NCBI GenBank assembly: GCA_003439945.1
Contig: QVRM01006843.1
Span: forward strand, 62,001 to 126,000
Direction: 5' to 3'
DNA: 64,000 nt
From: Dermanyssus gallinae
Lineage: Eukaryota; Arthropoda; Arachnida; Mesostigmata; Dermanyssidae
The notes beneath the pieces are model-generated. The model did not search any database, was not told the DNA's origin, and was given only the letters and a program-made list of their open reading frames with translations. Below, in pieces: positions 11,695-24,454 of this stretch (position 1 is its first letter; every line of letters starts with the position of its first letter). The position numbers and the translations under genes were made by a program.

Positions 11695-12400
11695 ACTCTT
11701 CTGCATTAATCCTAGTCGTATCGGGAATACACCTATAGGCTTGGTGGGAGGAGAGATAATACAAATATGCGTTAACCTCACAAGGTTCACGACAGAATCA
11801 GTAGAGCACTCAGAACTGGTTGACACGGCCCACTTACGAGTCTTTGGGAATCTTTCAACTTTAGCAATCTTGCGCGTGACTCTAACATGCCCATAACGGC
11901 CCTGCACAGACTTGTTCACGAGGACCTTAAGCATAATTCCTATGTCATACAAGTAGCACAAATCCTCGAGGCCGCGGATTTGTTCTTCTCTTTTCTCAAG
12001 CATATAACTGTGAGCTCTTTTCCTTTTTTCTTGCCGAACAGATACGACTTGAATCTGTTGAACCCATATGGATTCTAAGTCATGCCTAACTCATGTGTAT
12101 TCTGTCGAGACTCTAACAAGTCTCGATATCCCGACGTAGGCTTGTTCCCTACAGCTATTGTAAATGCGTTAGAAAATAAAAAGATACTTTTCAGTGCGTT
12201 TTATCGACAGCATGCATGTGAGATGAACACGGGTCTAAACGTGCTTTAGAGCTTGAATTGGAACAGTAATCAGCGTGAGCGAAAATGATTAGAAATGTTC
12301 ACCAGTTGACTTACGCCAAAAAATCGTTCAAATATCTGTTTTTATTTAAATGCGGCTTCAAAGATGGCCAATAAAGAACGCGGCAATTTAAACGAAACAC

Positions 12401-12435
<35 letters not shown>

Positions 12436-13059
12436 GGTCTACAGTTGTACTTTTGTAGACTAGAGCGTTAGCTGCCTACCTGTGACCCCTCTGCACGTGT
12501 ACTGAAAGCTAAGATCCAGCCAGCATTTACTTTTTTGCTCTATGTGAGATTGCCGCACTCACTGAGCTGGCCTTAAGACATCTGCGTTATTTTTTTGACA
12601 GATATACCGCCCAGTCAAACCCCCGCTGTGAATAACTACGCTTACAACGCGAATAACATGCTTACAACGCCAAAAACTATGCTTTTGTCTAAAACGTGGA
12701 AATACCATATTAATTTAATTGAGTAAGTAAAGAAACAATAGGAGTAGTAGAAAGTAGTTCATTGATGACAAGTCTCCTATTTATGCTACACCATGTATGT
12801 CTATTCGCAAAGTCAGACTAAAGTCAAGCTCGACAGGGTCTTCTTTCCCAGCCGTTCAATCCAAGCCCGTTCCAATTATGAGTGACCAATGAGTCTTTCG
12901 GATTAGAGGCCACACCACACCCGCTTTGCATGAATAAAGTGAGGTTTTCCGGTTGCACTGGTAATATGTGTTTTTTTTTCTCCAACCAGTTCTTCTGCCG
13001 AGCTAGCGCAGCGATCCGCACATTATATGACGCTTTAGGTGATTTAGTTTAAATAAGCT

Positions 13060-13840
13060 AGCCCGTCATTTTGATCGGTGACTACAATCAACCTGGAATA
13101 GACTGGGCCCAAATTTCTCTACGAAAACTAGAGAGTGCAAATTCAGCCCCTTCTGTTAACATCAACCTCCTTATAAATGTTTTAATTCTAGCCCCTTCTG
13201 TTGTTCTGCTAGACTTGCGCAATATGTTATGGTACCCACACGGGGACAAAACATACTGGATTTGCTATTTACAGATATTGAAGAACTAATTACTGATATT
13301 ACACAGGGCGAACCTTCAGTATTCGTCAAATCAAAGTCCGACCATCTGGCCGTCTTCTTCAGAATATCCACGAACGTAATGAAGGCCCATCTTTAAACTT
13401 CTATAAAACTTAGTATAATGGTTGCGACCCTGGATGCCACCAATTGGCGTCTATCTTTTGCGCAATGCCTTTTTTTGCTTCAAAGACCGTTCTAGGAATG
13501 GCTTGGCGTTCAGAGGAGATATCAGTGAAATTAATTTTTGAAGAATAGTGATTGGGCCCATCCGTTGCACGTCGAATTTCTTAACATCCGGCTGAAGTGG
13601 TAGGAGTGGCCTGGCCCAACTTATTCTATCTAAGTTCAGATTTAAGACTCGCTTCACGCACCGTTCTTAATTTCTTTTTTCAAATCTTTGTCGAGTGTCT
13701 CTCTGGTCAGACGCGCTCATGCAGCAAAGGTTATAAATTAGTCTTCGTCACGAAAAGCTGCTCTGCATCAAGTACAGTGCGGAATGCTCATCCAAGGACT
13801 TCAACCTGGAACACCAGGCTCCCACTTTCTGTTTAGGGCG
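13060..13840 (+). pseudogene. LINE endonuclease and linker fossil (CR1/jockey-like)
   Basis: The reading IGDYNQPGIDWAQIS matches the GDFN-P-I-W core of LINE apurinic-type endonucleases. After a frame change the sequence reads RGQNILDLLFTDIEEL, then SDHLAVFF, the catalytic SDH motif near the domain's C-terminus. A weaker linker reading (about 13400-13640, including a FASKTVLGMAW-like stretch) follows. Frameshifts and stops make it a dead copy. Family assignment by eye only. Confidence 0.65.
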
Positions 13841-14169
13841 AGTTTTGCGAAGGCCATTGTGAGGGAAGCTCTAAGAAGCTCGATGTTTTTATCGCTGCAT
13901 ATTATAGCTTGATGTGAGCGTACAGCTCACACTTTGAAGCATTAAGTTGGGCTTCTGTACATCTAGTCGACTGCGGGGTACATTGCTGCAAAGTTTGATT
14001 AGAGAGCGTCAAGATTCACATTCCTTCTCAGGAAATTACAGGCATTTTTAAAATCGAGCTTTATCAACACCTTAGTTGAAATCAAGTTAATGTTTACAGA
14101 GGCACTTACGGCGTGAACAGCAGCCTCGCAGCCTCCTTTAACTCCACAACGCATAGTAACGGGAGCAAT

Positions 14170-14232
14170 TTTCGGGGTGACAGGGGGTGAGAGGTGGATA
14201 CAGAGTATCCACTTCTGTCACCCCTGTCACCG
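14170..14232. repeat. Imperfect inverted repeat, ~26-bp arms
   Basis: ggtgacagggggtgagaggt...ggatac pairs with gtatccacttctgtcacccctgtcacc after one or two mismatches and an indel, with a tiny loop. It sits just beyond the 3' side of the minus-strand LINE RT fossil at 14.2-14.6 kb. Confidence 0.75.
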
Positions 14233-14570
14233 GGGTGCGGGGGCAGCTAGTACGGATAGCTCTCGCAGGGTGTTCCCGAATGCTATCGGGCGGAGACCGC
14301 CATCGTTTTGTCTTATAGTTATAAGGTTAGCTCCATAGAAATTACTATGTGCGAACCCTGGTAGGCTTATGTTGATTTCATCGGCTGATAGAACGTCTCG
14401 AGGCGGTGGCAGATATGCCGGTGTCTCTGGCATATCCGGATGTTTTTCGCTAAGTATGCGATGCGTCCTGGAGTCTTGTTGATCCGTCGAAATGGGAATG
14501 CAGGCTGCTGCAGAAACATTGGTCGCAGCCAGCTATGCCACCCAACCTCTACGTCTATCATCGTTTCTGT
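14220..14570 (-). pseudogene. LINE reverse transcriptase N-terminal fragment
   Basis: On the minus strand it reads KHPDMPETPAYLPPP, then VLSADEINIS, then FYGANLITIRQNDGGLRPIA followed by FGNTLREL. That series (KHP..., ...GANL..L.KKDGG.RPIAVG.TLRRL) is the start of the RT domain in a LINE group whose C-terminal HHGLSC-type end also occurs at 62.3-62.8 kb and, in part, at 20.5-20.9 kb. It is truncated at both sides. Confident as LINE RT, less so on the clade. Confidence 0.65.
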
Positions 14571-15185
14571 TTGTCTTCGGTGCCGCGCAATGGTTGGCAT
14601 TGATGGTGGCATCGAGTGCGGCACGACTCCTGAATCGACTAAGGTTGTCGCAAATAATGACAACACTCAAAGTAAATTTTCAGAATAACATAATTTTCGT
14701 TTAATTAAATAACTAAGTATATGTAATATGAAGTCTACATACTCCACAGGTAATATAGTCATATTTCCTAGCTACATAAGTCAAATGTTTGCTCACAGTT
14801 ACAGTTGATTAAAACTACAAATTGTTATGAATGAAGGCTTCGGATCATTGTAAGAGCCATGCATCGCAAAAACCGTGAACCTCGTCTGTAACTGAGCAGG
14901 ATGTGCTGTTGGAGATTTTTTGCATTTTGAAAGTATATCATGTTTTTTTAATAAGATTTATCACATGCAATACATTTTATTCATACATAAATATATTATT
15001 TTCTCTTATATAAATATTTTTTTTCTTTCTTACATTACTCTGCATTCTCGGGGAGTGAATATATTTACGACTGTCTTCTGCGATCTCCAAAACTGTTTTG
15101 GCCATTTCAACGCGAAACATTCGCTCTCGCAACGACGGCTCATTTAAAGGTTCGACGGAGACAGCAGCAACAATACTTATTACTC
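14571..15185. other. AT-rich spacer, nothing recognised
   Basis: No coding signature or repeat boundary was found between the LINE fragment and the Tc1-like fossil. I looked here for the second terminal inverted repeat of the Tc1-like copy and did not find a convincing one. Confidence 0.5.
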
Positions 15186-15189
15186 AGCC

Positions 15190-16276
15190 AACTTCCCGTT
15201 GGGTCAGATGACCTCAAAAATATGGTTTTGTACAGCGTTAAACAAGCTTCGGATGACTTCTTATGAGGGCTCGTCCCAAGCCTTCACAAGGTTCTACCTG
15301 GTTCGGAATTTGTTTTTTGTCGGTGTAAACCTTTCGGGCGAGACAGCTCCGCGCATTCTCGATGATATTAATATCAGGTGAGACTGCAGGGCAACGTAGG
15401 ACCTCAATGTGACGTTGTTTAAACCAGCTTCCGATTAGCCTAGCGGTGTGAATCGGAGCGTTATCGTGTTGAAAAACAAAGTCTGGCCCTCCTATCAGCT
15501 CAAAATGCGCCTATTGCACTTCTAATAGATCCCAATAGCGCCTCAAATTAACACGACCGTCTAAAAACACAATCGTCGACTTGGCATGTTGCCCGACAGC
15601 GGCCCAGATCACCACCGAACCGCCATCTGAGTGAAGTTTTGACAAAATTCGTTCTTTATTGCGCACATCGTCGAAATAATAGTTAAATCCATTCGGTCCA
15701 TCAAAGTTAAACTTTTTCATCTAAAAAGAGCACTCTGTGCCACTATGTGGTCTATGACATCGTATCGAGGGCACTCACAATTTTTACCTAAATTCACGAA
15801 GTTCTTCATTACTTAGGTAAAATGCCCCAATCAACAAGAAACTTCGCGACTAAAGTGGCCGATGTCCTTACAAGTCTTGATTTGGACCTTTTCGTCACTC
15901 GTAAGGGGCGGCCTAAGCCCATCGTTCCAACCAAGAAAAAACTTCTGATAAGAGGTCTGCTTTTGTTTCCGTCGAGGCGTAAAGTAAGTTTAAACGCCGT
16001 TATTCCGCTTAATTCACTTGCTAAGACGTGCATCTTGCTAGTGGCTGTATCATTTATTCTCGGTGTAGCTGTGCCAAGTATAGATGTCTCGTGTTTCAAA
16101 GTAACCCGAGACCCTAAATGTCGATGGAAGTCTCCGCTGTTATTCTATGAGCATGTATCACTGTAGTCTTTACACGACTGGATATAATAAATATCTGTAA
16201 TGTGACAAAATTTAAACAAAACAAAAGTTTAAGATTTAAAAGAGGATGGCTGTATCTTTTTTTCACTGACTGTATA
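15190..16276 (-). mobile_element. Tc1-like DNA transposon, degraded transposase with one terminal inverted repeat
   Basis: Minus-strand reading. A helix-turn-helix region with GRPLRVTKRSKSRLVR (GRP-type motif) is followed by KKFNFDGPNGFNYYFDDVRN, GGSVVIWAAVG, FQHDNAPIHTARLIG (second catalytic Asp) and SPDINIIENARS (catalytic Glu). Frames are broken by stops and shifts, so it is inactive. At the upstream edge (16276 downward) the sequence starts TACAGTCAGTGAAAAAAAGA, a typical Tc1 terminal repeat beginning next to a TA target, and it abuts a (TA)n array at 16288. The other end was not located. Confidence 0.85.
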
Positions 16277-16281
16277 TATAT

Positions 16282-16287
<6 letters not shown>

Positions 16288-16333
<46 letters not shown>
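16288..16333. repeat. (TA)n microsatellite at transposon end
   Basis: 46-bp TA array within 12 bp of the Tc1-like terminal repeat. Tc1 elements insert at TA, so the array may have been the target. Confidence 0.95.
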
Positions 16334-16336
<3 letters not shown>

Positions 16337-16768
16337 TGTAGGTAAATGATAAGGGGTGCATGTATGTTAACATAAGGTGTCGCCGAGGAATCGGCGACGA
16401 GTAAAACTGTTGTCCGGATTTTATATTGCTTGTTCTCTGCATTAACACCCAAAGCAGGCGAATCATGCTCTTGCAAATGATTAGGAATGAATATAACTTT
16501 GAATGTCAGTTCACGTAAGCTTTGTTTAACTCAGTGTTGACTTGTACAATCTCCACTGTTTAAATACAAGTACTTAACCACGGTACACAATTCATCTTTC
16601 TCCACCCTGATTCGATTCATCTTTCTCCGACAACGGTTTCCATTTCAAACGTCTGACACGCGTAAACTAAGTGTTTACTTGAAATTGAACTAGGCGATTT
16701 ACTCGCAACAACCCGGTTGCGTTTCATTATCTTTCGCTTTTTTCTCTCTGTCCTCTACAAAAAAAAAA

Positions 16769-16958
16769 TATATATATATATATACATATTTATATATATA
16801 TATATATATATATTTTATGTATATACATATTTATATATATATATTATATATTTATATATATACATATTATATATATATATATATATATATATAGATATTT
16901 AATATATTACATATATATTATATATTTATATATACACATATATATACTTTAATAATAC

Positions 16959-16992
<34 letters not shown>

Positions 16993-17011
16993 CATAATAT
17001 ATATATATATA
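16769..17011. repeat. Compound TA-rich array
   Basis: About 240 bp of TA broken by TTTA, CATA and GTATA variants, an old degraded microsatellite. Confidence 0.97.
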
Positions 17012-19300
17012 CGACGCCATTAACGCCGACAGACGCGTAAATAATTTGTTTACGTACTACCTTGCTAAATCGTACTGTCAATAGAATTGTTTATGCTGTC
17101 ATGCGGCCCACGTTAATTTGCGTCGATCGGTCTCTTAGCGATAGAAACTTTTGACCAAACTGCAGCAACTACAGGTTTATCCCGAGCAGAGAGGTTTGCG
17201 CGACAAATATATGATACAGCACACGTAAAGGCCCAGCTTCAACAACGGCCACATCAAGATCAACATTATTTTAATCCGATAATTTACGAAAACAATTATT
17301 CTACGCCGTTCTAAATTTAGTTCAAGCGCTGTACGTATAGGTAGTTGTAATATGATAACATGGAGCAAAACGCTGCACATAAACAATGGTGTGCGACTGT
17401 CGGTGTTCCACCTGAGAAGCATCATTACTCTACTTTATTAGAATCATGCCGTAGGATTGTTTTATCAATCTCAAGAGCACCATTCTGTTTCTGGGGTTAA
17501 TGCGGAAAACGATCAACATAAGATCCGAACAACAATCTTACATATTGAAGGAATCTTATTTGAACATTCGTGCACTTCTTTTCTTTTAATGGCATATGCT
17601 TGTTTGTTTGTGTGTATATATATATATATATATATAAGCGTCGTTACAATGGTGACATCCTCCACTGTATTTTTCCTATGCAAGGATATTACATGTATAT
17701 TATGTACGCAAAAAGACATACTTCACATCACAAACTAAAACTCAGGTACAGAACAAAAATACATACAAAAGTCATGTTTCGTGACAAACAAATGCCTCTC
17801 GAACACAATGTGACTTAGGACACGGAAGGGCTATCTTGTCGTTTTATGCATCTCTTCTCTATATGTCTCCTATGTACACGAAGCCTAAACTAAAAACATG
17901 TCAGTTCTACCTGTTGCGCCTACACTGCTAGGCTCACAACGAGTCCGTTTTTCTCCTCCACTCGAGCTTCACGTGACGCGTTCTACTTCGTGACGCGTTA
18001 ACGACCACATCTCTTATAAATATATAATTAATTTAATAAACTGAATGAAGTTACAGAACGGAGCGACGAAAAGACAAATTGCTGTGTGTTGGCTTATTTC
18101 CTAGCCGCCGCCGAGAAGTGCGCGAGGTTTTCATTATGAGAAAATTCTTAAATCGCCTTTGTCGTTTTACGTTTTCTCAGTTTCTGGCGACAATGCATTT
18201 TTGAAAGTCCATAAAGGCCACTTCTTCATCATTTCGGGCTATACTCGAGAGTGCATTTTTCGCTAGCAAACATCTCTTAAATAAATAAAAACAAATCTTT
18301 CTATGAAGCTATGGCAGCCTTTCCTAGCTCATGGCGTCGAGCCAGAGTCATACGCGTCAACAATATACAAGCCGCTTCCTTGTGCTGCCACTATCGCGAT
18401 TGGCGGCGACTGCAACAACCCACCACTCAAAACACTCTATTTGTGTGCCTCCCTGGTTCCTATTCTCCATACTGGAACATCGAGAAGGCAGTTATGTAGT
18501 AATGTACACAAGACAGCGATCTTCATTGAACAAGAACACTGTCTACCGTTAATATGCTGTTAATGGTATTCTTATGGAAGACAAGATCTACCTATCCGGC
18601 AAGCCATGCAGGTAGCAGAAAAGTGGCTTATGTTCGTTACGGGGTTAACAGCAAGAAAGCTTTCTTGTTGTACGGACAAAGCGACGCCGCGCCGTTCTGT
18701 TGCGAGCCACATATCGTTAAGCTGATGCTCAACTCAAATCGTAAGTTCGTTTGCGTAACTAATTATTGTGGGTCCAAATAGTGTCCAATATTTTTAGAAA
18801 AAAATATACACACGTGTTCTCGGCGTAGATCAGTACGACGCAATTGCCCAACGTCGAATCAAAGACGACGAATCAAATCATCGCTCGATACCGTGTCGAT
18901 CAGTTAAAAAGAATTGTATCACCATGGCAGTAAACGGCCGTCGGCTGAGCTGAGGCCTTAATATAGGCCATTTCGTCAGTTTTTGTCTAACAACACTAGG
19001 GGATCGATCGCCTGGTCCCTTCTAGTCCACGTGCAAGAACAAATACAACTACTTTTTGTTAAAAAAAAAAGATCTGCCCTCTCCCATATATACATGCATA
19101 TATAGATGGGCTTGTTACTCGTAACCAGTGTCGCCGGACAAGCAAAACTGCCAACAAAATGGCTCACGGCCGCGGATAGACACAACAATAGAGTAACGTA
19201 GGGCGTAACCAAATGATTTTCGGCCCCATAACAACAATGAAAGGAACTACAACGGTACAACAACAACAACAGCGGCAGCATCACCAGCAACAACAACAAC
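17012..19300. other. Intergenic, nothing recognised
   Basis: AT-rich with a short (TA)n at 17614-17636 and a CAA run starting at 19257. No open frame carries a known motif. Confidence 0.5.
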
Positions 19301-20383
19301 AAACGTGAGTGGCGGCTCCCATCACTACCTCCGCCAGACCTGCCGTGGGAATCGATCAAAGAGAATATGCGTATTGTCGATCTCCCAAGCGCGTGCGAAA
19401 CTCCAGTATTGCCGTGAAGCACAACGAGAGAGAGAGAGAGAGCGATAACTCTCTCTCTAAAACGCGAACAAGTGGGCGGAAACGCTTCATTGGCGACTGC
19501 GTAGTAGGTTGCCTGGTAGTCGATCCTGATGGATCCAGCGGGTCTAACGGGAAAAAGCGGGACCTCTGCCTGTTCTCCGTTCTGCGATCATCGAAGCCCG
19601 AAGAAGTGGAGCGACACTACCCCAACCCAACTACAACGAGCACCGGCGCCGCTTCCAGCGTAAACACGTTGGCGACCTTTGGCGTCAAGAAGTACACACG
19701 ATACTGATGCCGATCAATCAACGCGCTCGGTGAGCTTGCGTCGTTCATTTTTGTTCGTTGCGCTGCGACCGATACCGTCTTCGTCGACAAAATAGTCGAC
19801 TACTAACCATAACCATAGCTGACTGCGGTCTGTGCGCGTTTGAAAAGAAGTTAGCCCCCTACGCCCCCCCCCTTTCCCCCGCCTACCCAATGACCTCACT
19901 TCTGCTCGGGACTGGCTCAGGTTCAGGCGCCGTGGAGTGCATCATCGACTAATGCGTAATGCGTTAACTAGTGACTGCTAATGAGGCGGCTGCGGCGAAC
20001 ACTGACCTCCATAAAAGCGTGTCCCAGTTACGCCCCTTAGCGAGCTCGATACATCGTCGTCGTCGTCGTTCTTCACCCGGAGCACGCCACGGATCTTCCG
20101 CGCGAGCCGCTGGTCTGAGACGCGTTGGCGTCCCACGGCGCAGGGCGGTCGATCGGTAGGTCATCCGCCCACGACACAGTGCGAGCACGCCCACAGACGG
20201 GCGTTCTGCGAGTCGGCTCCGCCGCGAACCCTCCGTGTCGCAAGACTCTCGCTCGCCGAGCCCACCTTAACCACGCACTCGGTCAACTCGACAGCAGCGA
20301 AGAGTGACCGGGTCAGCTGTCAGGGTTAGCGAGTGCTGCTCCAAAGCGCGCTTAGCGTTGGTCCAACATCCAGCATCACCTGC
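19300..20383 (+). promoter_or_regulatory. Candidate promoter and untranslated first exon ending at a strong 5' splice site
   Basis: A GC-richer, CpG-bearing kilobase within AT-rich DNA, ending TCACCTGC followed by GTAAGTATGT at 20384. That donor could join the acceptor ccctattacag at 26084, which lies 43 bp upstream of the ATG of the FBXL12-like gene. Open frames here (for example 19309-19707, a 132-codon +) have no family match and look like chance in GC-rich sequence. Inference only; transcript evidence is needed. Confidence 0.35.
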
Positions 20384-20520
20384 GTAAGTATGTTGTGCTT
20401 AGCTAGTATCCGCATGTGTGTGTGTTTGTTGTTTTCCTTGTTGTTGTACGTCTCACGTATACACATCTATATATATATATATATATATATATATGCATGC
20501 TTGTTTGAGACTCAACTGTA

Positions 20521-20876
20521 ATGGACTCAAAAACCCCTTCGATGGTCGGTGCAGGTGCGAACCGAGCAGGTCATGCTTCCACGATAGCTGAGACTAACAA
20601 ATGCAGAAAATACTCCAGCGTTGATTATTCGCACGAATTGTGTCCGTTGGCGTTCGAGAGTATGAGGGCTGCAGGCCCCCTTGCGCTCGAGCTTATTCTG
20701 CGCGTAGATAGAAGCCTTAATCTCTCGACAGGAGACTCGAGAGCATCCAAATTCTTGCGTCAGAGAAACGCTCGACATTCAACGAGGAAACGCAGCGTTT
20801 GTTTGCGGCACATTGTTGAACTGGGCTAACCCTGGGTTAGCGAACTCGTGACACGTTCACGCGGAGACAGTTGTCC
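20521..20876 (+). pseudogene. LINE polyprotein C-terminal fragment, copy 1
   Basis: Reads ETNKCRKYSSVDYSHELCPL then AFESMRAAGPLALELILRVD, a stretch ending GDSRASKFLRQR and, one frame over, LDIQRGNAAFVCGT. The same series (E..K..KY.....FCPLAFET.G..G......; IQRGNAAS) is seen in order at 62.3-62.8 kb. In arthropod LINEs this block closes the polyprotein after the RT. A frameshift sits between LRQRNA and LDIQRGN. The fragment begins next to a (TA)n at 20468-20494. Confidence 0.7.
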
Positions 20877-22200
20877 ACTCCAAAATGCTAACATAGCAAA
20901 GTTATATAAATAAACCTGCATTAAAATATATTATCTAGTTCGGGAAATGAAAACATACTTTAATATTACTTTGTTGTAATTGTTCAGCAATAATACTAAA
21001 GCGAATGAAGCAAAACTAGTTTATGCGACTAGACATATCATATATCATCACATTTAGTTCACTTATATTAAGTTTGCATATGATAAGTTTATATTGCTAC
21101 TTATACTTGTGTCAGCTGCCCTCGTTGTGTCATTCGCCAGAGGCAGCACAATCGCGATCTCTTGGTGAGGGCCAGGCAGACATATGCCTGATACTTCATA
21201 CACCCTTGAGAGTAGAGTCGGCAGATGCATTCCGTGTAGTCTCCTCGTGGAAGTTCGCATTCGGACGGACCAGCTGATGATAGCTATGAACTATGCATCT
21301 GACATAGACGTGGCGATTGTCACATGTAAGCACAGACCGCAGGCAGATGTGCGAGGCACTGAAACTATCTAGGTCCCCAACTACCCGCCAGTCTTGTTCA
21401 ATATAATTTTGCCATTGACATGCCATGAGACAAAGCTTTCGAACGGTACTGTAAGCGACGTCCTCAACCTGTGTATCGTCGACGAAACACCAATCGAATT
21501 ATCTCAACATCCGGAGCAACATGAACTCCACAAACCAGATCCTTAAGCGCATTCACAAGGTACAACAACGTACTCGCTTCATGCGCAGATGTATACTCTA
21601 CTAGTGCGTATATTATATTTATTCTTTTCTGTCTCGTAGTATAGCGTTCAGAAGAAGTCAATAATGGGAGTAATTCATGTCCCGCATGGATATTACTGTG
21701 TCGTGGTAGATGCGGTCTAGATAGATAATGCGCAATACTTCTCTGGCTTCTGGTGCGCAGGCTCGCTCCCGGGTGTCCCGAGGATTTATTTCTCTTTGTG
21801 TTCGAACATGTCAGCAGTGTATGTTTAACGCATTCGAAGAAGATGACCCCACAAGATGTGCCCTACAAACAGGCAAAAAAGAGGGCGTGACCCATTGAAA
21901 CAAATAGCTCGGAAAGTCCTAGATCGGCAAAATCGAAAAAAGAACAAAGCGTTTTTTTCCTTTTTCGATCTCTGACCATCTGAAGTACACTTGTACAAGT
22001 TCTCATAATCATATTTAATTAAGACAGTTCACAGGGTGTCACACCGCGCAAATACACACCGCAGTTCGGGACTCCGAACATGGTTGGTTGGAAAAGAGAT
22101 CTCCCTTTAGAGATAACACCGAACCCAAGCCGAACTGGTCTATGCCTCTACTGTCACTAGTTTCATTAGTCGAGTAATATGAGTGTGGGAACCGGGGGAA
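20877..22200. other. Spacer, nothing recognised
   Basis: Short overlapping frames on both strands without motifs; no repeat boundary identified. Confidence 0.5.
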
Positions 22201-23200
22201 TAGTGAGGAGTGGAAGCAGTTCATGCGCTCTCCAGCAATACGACCGGAGCGAAACTGGGCGCTCGCCACGAGCACGAAAGGTCGACCATATGGATCTCTT
22301 GTTGTTGTTGTTGTTGCTCTAACGAACGCAACAGTGCCATGCAGTGCGGTGGCGAGGAGAGGAGGTTTCCGCAAGCTGCGGTCGTTGCCTATGAAGTTGC
22401 TGATGCTGCTGTGGCTGATGTTGCCTATGGTGTTGCTGTGGCTGATGTTGCCTATGGTGTTGCTGATGTTGCTGTTGCTGGTGCAGATGCTGCCTGCAGA
22501 AGAGTGCTTCATTTTGTCGTCTCGGGCTGGCTAGATAGACTCCAGGGACAGTCCAGCGCCAGCTCAGACGGCCACGGTATTGATTGCGCCCTCTCCACGT
22601 CTGGAGGGAGAGTTTTGTCTGTCGTTCGCACCCGTTCACTGAAGAGGCTCGCACGCACGCAGGCTGGCTCGCTCGCTCGCTCTCTCGTCGAGTACGAGTC
22701 GGGGTCAGATCTGACTTGCGTCGTGCTGTGGCTTCGAGCGTAGAAGGTGGGCGAGACGCGCAATTTTTCGGCGGCCGGCACGCAGCACTGCGGCAATATG
22801 CGACCGCAAGCGTATGAAAAGCCGCAGTCGGTGACGGAGTAGCGCAGAGCGTGCAGAAACTGTCTCTTGTGCTGGACGACGCTGGCGGCGGTGCATGTGG
22901 TGATAGTGGTAGTGGTGGTAGTGGTGCAGAAAGTCGTCTTGACCAGTGGTGCACATAGTAAGCAACAGTCAGAAACAGCACTGCAACGCGACCGTCAACG
23001 GTTCGTCAGCGATCGCCATTGGTGCGCTACGGATCGCGGACGGGACGGCATCTTAGAGGCGTACGTTGGCCGTCTTCATCTTAGAGGCGTAAGTTGGCCG
23101 TGGAAAAGAATGGCGCATTAGGCAACGCGGGAACTAGTCGTCGTTGTCGTTGTTGTTGTTGTCGTCGCCGTTGTTGTTGTTGTTGTTCTCGTGCACACGT
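22200..23200. other. GC-richer, triplet-repeat region with open frames on both strands
   Basis: Contains GTT/GCT triplets, a 27-bp tandem unit (22411-22437 and 22438-22464), GCTC runs near 22665 and GGT runs near 22905. The longest open frame is 220 codons on the minus strand (22319-22981), rich in Gln/His because of the repeats, and it has no recognisable domain. A 177-codon + frame overlaps it. Neither has splice or homology support. A promoter or untranslated exon of a neighbouring gene is as likely as a protein. Confidence 0.35.
23050..23102 (+). repeat. Short tandem duplication, ~26-bp unit
   Basis: ATCTTAGAGGCGTACGTTGG with its flank is repeated as ATCTTAGAGGCGTAAGTTGG, one base different, in tandem. 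Confidence 0.85.
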
Positions 23201-23462
23201 CGAAACGTGTAGCAGCATTGAAGAGCTACCCTTAGAGACGAATCAGAGACGCAGAGAAGTAAAGAGAGCATAAAGATCCAACGTATCAGTGCATCTTCCT
23301 CCGGGAAGTACTTAGTTTTGGTCATTAGATAGATCGATTTCACTACTCTCATGCGTGGTTTACATTTATACAGAAGTTCACGGCTCCTCAAAGTCATCAC
23401 GTGTTAGTATGGAGTGTTTATACTGCATGTCTTCTTACCAGATTGTACCTTGTCATTATGAT

Positions 23463-23472
23463 TATATATAAA

Positions 23473-23542
<70 letters not shown>

Positions 23543-23546
23543 TATA
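23463..23546. repeat. (TA)n microsatellite
   Basis: 84 bp, nearly pure TA. Confidence 0.97.
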
Positions 23547-24151
23547 AGAGTAACGTACCTGAATAGTATTGTCAAGCGTTTTGTTTTAATACTGTCAACG
23601 AACAAGTTACGCGCGCATCTGGCAGGACCTTATTCCAATAAGTGGAACCGAGTTTTGATATTGAGGAACGAGGGTAAGGGTTGAAGCCGACGTAAGACTC
23701 TGAGGCACTTTGTTCGTGGCAATATTTTATCATCGTATCTGTCTGCTTCAGGAAACTTATTTCGAGGAGGATTCTAAAAACATATTTTGCATCGTTTAAG
23801 AAGTACACGCAGATTCAGACCCATCAGGCATGAAAAGAGCACTTGACAACTCGTCAGTGCTTTGAGGCAAAATCACTCTACACTTGGAATGAAATCAAAA
23901 TAGCAAAGTATTGCTCACGCAGTTGAGCAAAGTGCAAGCAAGGTGCAGGCAATCAAGTAATAGTTGCTTCTCGCAAGATTTTGAATACTGAAAAAAAAGC
24001 GCCGATCAATGCGATTAGCGCGTTTCGCAATCTACTTTAACCGAACAAAGTGTCCTTTAGTCATCGTGAGTTGAAATTCGAGCAAAGCAGGCGCGGTCCA
24101 GATAGTGTAGTCCCTTATCGTGCCATATGTATATGACAGACAATCCTATGG

Positions 24152-24160
24152 GTATATATA

Positions 24161-24221
<61 letters not shown>
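24152..24221. repeat. (TA)n microsatellite
   Basis: 70 bp of TA with two TTTA interruptions. Confidence 0.97.
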
Positions 24222-24454
24222 GACACTATATTTATTCACCATAGTTGTTGGTAGTAGCATTGGATTGACACACATGGTCTGATACGAAATTATAACAATA
24301 TCTCGTTCACACGCGCCTGTAACGAGTAAGAGTCTAATGCCGAACATTTTAGAACATAATATCGACAGATATTGCACTCACCACAAAACTTACATACACA
24401 GTCGTTAATATCATAACATTCACCTTTGAGGCACATATAATGGTGATAACCATG

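Larger units (their letters stand above)
8391..13050. other. Intergenic, no gene recognised
   Basis: 3' flank of C1GALT1. It contains (TA)n arrays at 9575-9605, 9716-9770, 11636-11661 and 12404-12431, a (GA)n at 11662-11689, and a GC-richer patch at about 10800-11020. Open frames of 150-190 codons (for example 8439-9005 minus and 11411-11896 plus) show no family motif, and several run through microsatellites. Confidence 0.6.

Noticed and set aside
22319..22981. 220-residue Gln/His-rich protein on the minus strand
   Set aside because: Its distinctive part is made by GTT/GCT repeats; no homology, no promoter or splice evidence.
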